Shown here: positions 63,865 to 64,000 of the stretch, piece after piece
How positions within the stretch are numbered: position 1 is the stretch's first letter
Layout: every line of letters starts with the position of its first letter
NCBI GenBank assembly: GCA_026874595.1
Contig: CM049306.1
Location: 93,547,642-93,611,641 of the forward strand
Source: Sipunculus nudus
Taxonomy: Eukaryota > Annelida > Sipuncula > Golfingiida > Sipunculidae
Reading direction: 5' to 3'
DNA: 64,000 nucleotides
Position numbers and translations under genes: made by a program
Notes under the pieces: generated by a model
Told to the model about the DNA's origin: nothing
Seen by the model: the letters and a program-made list of their open reading frames with translations, nothing else
Databases searched by the model: none

Positions 63865-64000
63865 TCGTGAAGTCCGTGGTTAACACGCCGGCTGCTGTGG
63901 TCTAAGGAAAGACACAGGAGACTCAAGCCGGTAGATCGTGAGTTCGAATCTCAGTCGCGGAGCGGTGAGTTTTTTTCATGGTCGGTCCCCAGCCAGGCTG
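63865..64000 (+). mobile_element. tRNA-Leu-like SINE head at the window edge
   Basis: GTGGTCTAAGGAAAGACACA (near 63897) resembles the tRNA-Leu D-arm (GCGGTCTAAGG). GGAGACTCAAGCCGG resembles its anticodon region, and GTGAGTTCGAATCTCAGTCG (63938) is a good B-box. Extra bases and poor acceptor pairing argue against a working tRNA. The element likely continues past the window end. Confidence 0.5.

Overview
The window looks like nuclear DNA of a marine invertebrate, most likely a bivalve mollusc. The sequence is AT-rich, genes have introns with GT/AG boundaries, and repeats are dense. Several repeat types are, to my knowledge, typical of bivalve genomes: tandem GGTCATGAGGTCAAAGGTCA units, GGACGG-rich element ends next to AGCTCAGCTGA, a CAGGGGCGG-ended MITE, and long (TA)n and (GA)n tracts. 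No bacterial or viral operon structure is present. The species assignment is inference.

One protein-coding gene is clear: a secreted DNase I family endonuclease on the + strand. Seven exons lie at 7260-7406, 13337-13428, 13848-13925, 14306-14406, 15266-15530, 21436-21532 and 21813-21864. All boundaries are GT/AG and the phases join exactly. The first 277 residues include a signal peptide and nearly all the catalytic and metal-binding residues known for DNase I. A TATA box lies just upstream. Exon 7 ends in phase 1, so at least one more exon must follow. The most interesting candidate is at 28536-29161. It would add a 207-residue Thr/Asp/His/Gln-rich repeat stalk ending in a GPI-signal-like hydrophobic tail. 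Shorter alternatives exist at 22631 and 23692, and a well-formed orphan terminal exon lies at 61968-62071.

Intron 5 holds a nested transposon. A 5'-truncated antisense LINE (reverse transcriptase with GAPQGCVLS and YADD motifs, and a TCTTA-type microsatellite tail) is split by a 3.16-kb element with matching inverted ends at a TA dinucleotide. The inserted element is mostly a tandem array carrying the nuclear-receptor DR1 sequence AGGTCAAAGGTCA about every 145 bp.

The rest is mainly repeats: a CpG-rich foldback at 30.85-31.07 kb; a 32-bp minisatellite at 31.4-32.7 kb interrupted by a SINE-like insertion; a 5.2-kb satellite with about 44-45-bp units and higher-order structure at 35.2-40.4 kb; a tandem duplication at 43.1-44.6 kb; a large inverted repeat (46.5-48.0 versus 50.2-51.6 kb); a decayed relic of the same satellite at 51.6-52.3 kb carrying a MITE with clean 5-bp target duplications; a palindromic tandem element at 52.3-53.1 kb; another decayed minisatellite at 54.9-55.4 kb; a foldback element with a related copy (58.7-59.1 and 61.6 kb); and a tRNA-derived SINE at the right edge. 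Most long open frames in 31-40 kb are a consequence of stop-free tandem repeats, not genes.
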